Shown here piece by piece: positions 14,720 through 15,553 of a stretch of DNA of 15,553 bases (within the stretch, counting starts at the first letter, position 1; each line of letters opens with the position of its first letter). Both the position numbers and the translations under genes were made by a program. This DNA comes from a bacterium. Lineage in GTDB: Bacteria > AUK180. The notes below the pieces were generated by a model that saw only the letters and a program-made list of their open reading frames with translations, was not told the origin of the DNA and did not search any database. The stretch lies in assembly GCA_030622125.1 (NCBI GenBank), contig JAUXGM010000042.1, positions 1 through 15,553 of the forward strand, in the 5' to 3' direction.

Positions 14720-14812
14720 TTATACACTTTTGCTTTCAATAGATCGCTTAATAACTTTTTCAAATTCATTCGGTTCAAGTGTGCCAATTCGATAGTTTTC
14801 ACCATTTGTCAT
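14720..14812 (-). CDS. Small ORF (30 residues) coupled to DUF3795
   Basis: The ATG at 14812 overlaps the DUF3795 stop as ATGA, and the ORF ends at 14720, just before the ribosome site of the next gene. The product starts MTNGENYRIGTLEPNEFEKV, is charged and mostly helical, and matches nothing I recognise. Tight fit between two genes favours real translation, but it could also be the remnant of a longer gene. Confidence 0.4.
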   Translation of the reverse strand: MTNGENYRIGTLEPNEFEKVIKRSIESKSV

Positions 14813-15276
14813 TTTTGCTTCACATACCAATATTTATTCCCTTTAAGAAATTCTTCAATTCCTTGTTTCTTGATTTTTCGCAGATTTTTTATATGTGCAT
14901 CACCATGACCCGATTTTAAAAAATCCAGTTTTTCACATGCCTCAAATTCATCGCATTCCCAACAGCCTTCAATGCCCTTTTTCTGACAGCATTTTCTAAT
15001 TTTACAAAAAGGCGGACCGCCACCATCTTTACAGACCTTTTTGCATCGCAATTTTACCATTGCCCCTAAAACCTCATAACATTCCTTATAATTATTGAAT
15101 ATCTTAAAAAATGAGATTTCCGACAGAGCTTCTGCTGTCTTGTCAAATCTTGCCTCTCTCAATTCTTTTCTGAGATCTCTTGCCAAATCGGCAATCTTCC
15201 CTTTGTGAATGGGGCAATCCCCACAGTAAAGTCCACAGCACGCAATTAAGTTTTTGTTTTCTTCATTATTGTTCAT
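14809..15276 (-). CDS. DUF3795 cysteine-rich protein
   Basis: A 155-residue cytoplasmic protein of the DUF3795 family. Its N-terminal CCGLYCGDCPIHKG (residues 13-26) is the family signature. Further cysteines follow at RCKKVC (near 77-82), PPFCKIRKCCQKKGIEGCWECDEFEACE (near 88-115) and surround basic helices. This spacing suggests zinc or iron-sulfur binding; function is not established for the family. The ATG at 15276 has GGAG 8 bases upstream. It is the first gene of the apparent four-gene run with the 30-residue ORF, the Tiki-like protein and the peptidase. No convincing promoter was found in the gap up to the Nudix gene. Confidence 0.85.
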   Translation of the reverse strand: MNNNEENKNLIACCGLYCGDCPIHKGKIADLARDLRKELREARFDKTAEALSEISFFKIFNNYKECYEVLGAMVKLRCKKVCKDGGGPPFCKIRKCCQKKGIEGCWECDEFEACEKLDFLKSGHGDAHIKNLRKIKKQGIEEFLKGNKYWYVKQK

Positions 15277-15349
15277 TTCTTAGACTCCATATTAAATTAT
15301 TTTCCTATCCTTAAAAGCAAGGTTCGGAATTTCATATAACTTGTTTATA

Positions 15350-15385
15350 CACACTGTTATGTGAGGTTTTCGCTCTCATTTCGAT
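15350..15385. repeat. Element related to 11410-11450
   Basis: CACACTGTTATGTGAGG followed by GCTCTCATTT parallels the element at 11414-11449 with gaps. Nearby, ATATAAC (15335-15341) and GTTATGT (15356-15362) form a loose inverted pair. The remainder of the 15277-15417 gap is AT-rich and holds only the DUF3795 ribosome site. Confidence 0.3.
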
Positions 15386-15417
15386 TCGACTGCTTGACAG
15401 TTGATAGTGTTTCCTGT

Positions 15418-15552
15418 TCAATGAACCGCTATGCTTCCGTCTTTTATTCTTTCTCTCAACTCCCACAATGCCGTTTTGTTGCTGTCATACCTAAGGCAAT
15501 CCATGGCTTCTTCATAGCTCACCCACAAATACTCGGAATGCTCTCCCGAACA
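15418..15552 (-). CDS. Nudix hydrolase, C-terminal end (cut by the window edge)
   Basis: Only the last 44 codons before the TGA at 15418 are in the window, and the gene continues beyond 15553. The segment EHSEYLWVSYEEAMDCLRYD followed by NKTALWELRERI is typical of the C-terminus of Ap4A-type Nudix hydrolases (bis(5'-nucleosyl)-tetraphosphatases), which follow the Nudix box with a W-[VL]-S-x-E-E-A motif and a final helix. The Nudix box itself lies outside the window, so activity cannot be judged. Confidence 0.7.
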   Translation of the reverse strand, partial: CSGEHSEYLWVSYEEAMDCLRYDSNKTALWELRERIKDGSIAVH

Positions 15553-15553
15553 A

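Noticed and set aside
15320-15370. Fifteen-codon frame starting in the right-hand element on the minus strand
   Set aside because: No ribosome site and too short; it overlaps the repeat element.

Overview
The window is AT-rich and tightly packed, with nearly all genes on the minus strand. It encodes enzymes for Kdo and ADP-heptose, the inner-core sugars of lipopolysaccharide, together with lipoproteins and secreted proteins. The source is therefore a bacterium with an LPS-bearing outer membrane. Low GC, many 1-11 base gene overlaps and scattered short palindromic repeats would fit an uncultured candidate phylum, but the sequence does not fix a taxon.

Left end (1-515): no gene. It holds a terminator-like hairpin, several other palindromes, a 20-base direct repeat and an 8-base repeat array. 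This looks like debris of a small IS200/IS605- or REP-type element. A good promoter then leads into a plus-strand CsgG-like lipoprotein with a C-terminal TPR-like segment (522-1520).

Core block (1523-7981, minus): one apparent eight-gene operon read right to left: era, a secreted phosphodiester glycosidase-like protein, a galT-like nucleotidylyltransferase, rfaE1 (heptose kinase), rfaE2 (heptose adenylyltransferase), kdsB, kdsA and a 138-residue protein of unknown function. Neighbouring genes overlap by 1-11 bases or lie within 8 bases of each other. A strong promoter abuts the era ATG, suggesting a leaderless transcript. Together the genes activate heptose (rfaE1, rfaE2) and make and activate Kdo (kdsA, kdsB). 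The galT-like enzyme and the secreted glycosidase probably also handle sugar phosphates or envelope glycans, but that is inferred from context.

Middle block (8028-11188, minus): a nitroreductase-like flavoprotein with a long C-terminal extension overlaps a SAM methyltransferase. Upstream lies an AlbA_2/Schlafen-type GHKL-like regulator whose linker is five perfect 12-base repeats (TTQK x5).

Accessory block (11520-15553, minus): a lipoprotein preceded by two tiny overlapping ORFs (or one frameshifted gene), a secreted HExxH peptidase of the DUF5700 type, a secreted EreA/ChaN/Tiki-superfamily protein, a coupled 30-residue ORF, a cysteine-rich DUF3795 protein, and the C-terminal end of a Nudix hydrolase cut by the window edge. 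Related imperfect palindromic elements lie left of the lipoprotein and right of the DUF3795 gene. I did not recognise a complete named novel system. The best leads are the repeat-linker regulator, the secreted peptidase/Tiki-like pair with small coupled ORFs, and the sugar operon with an unexpected glycosidase.
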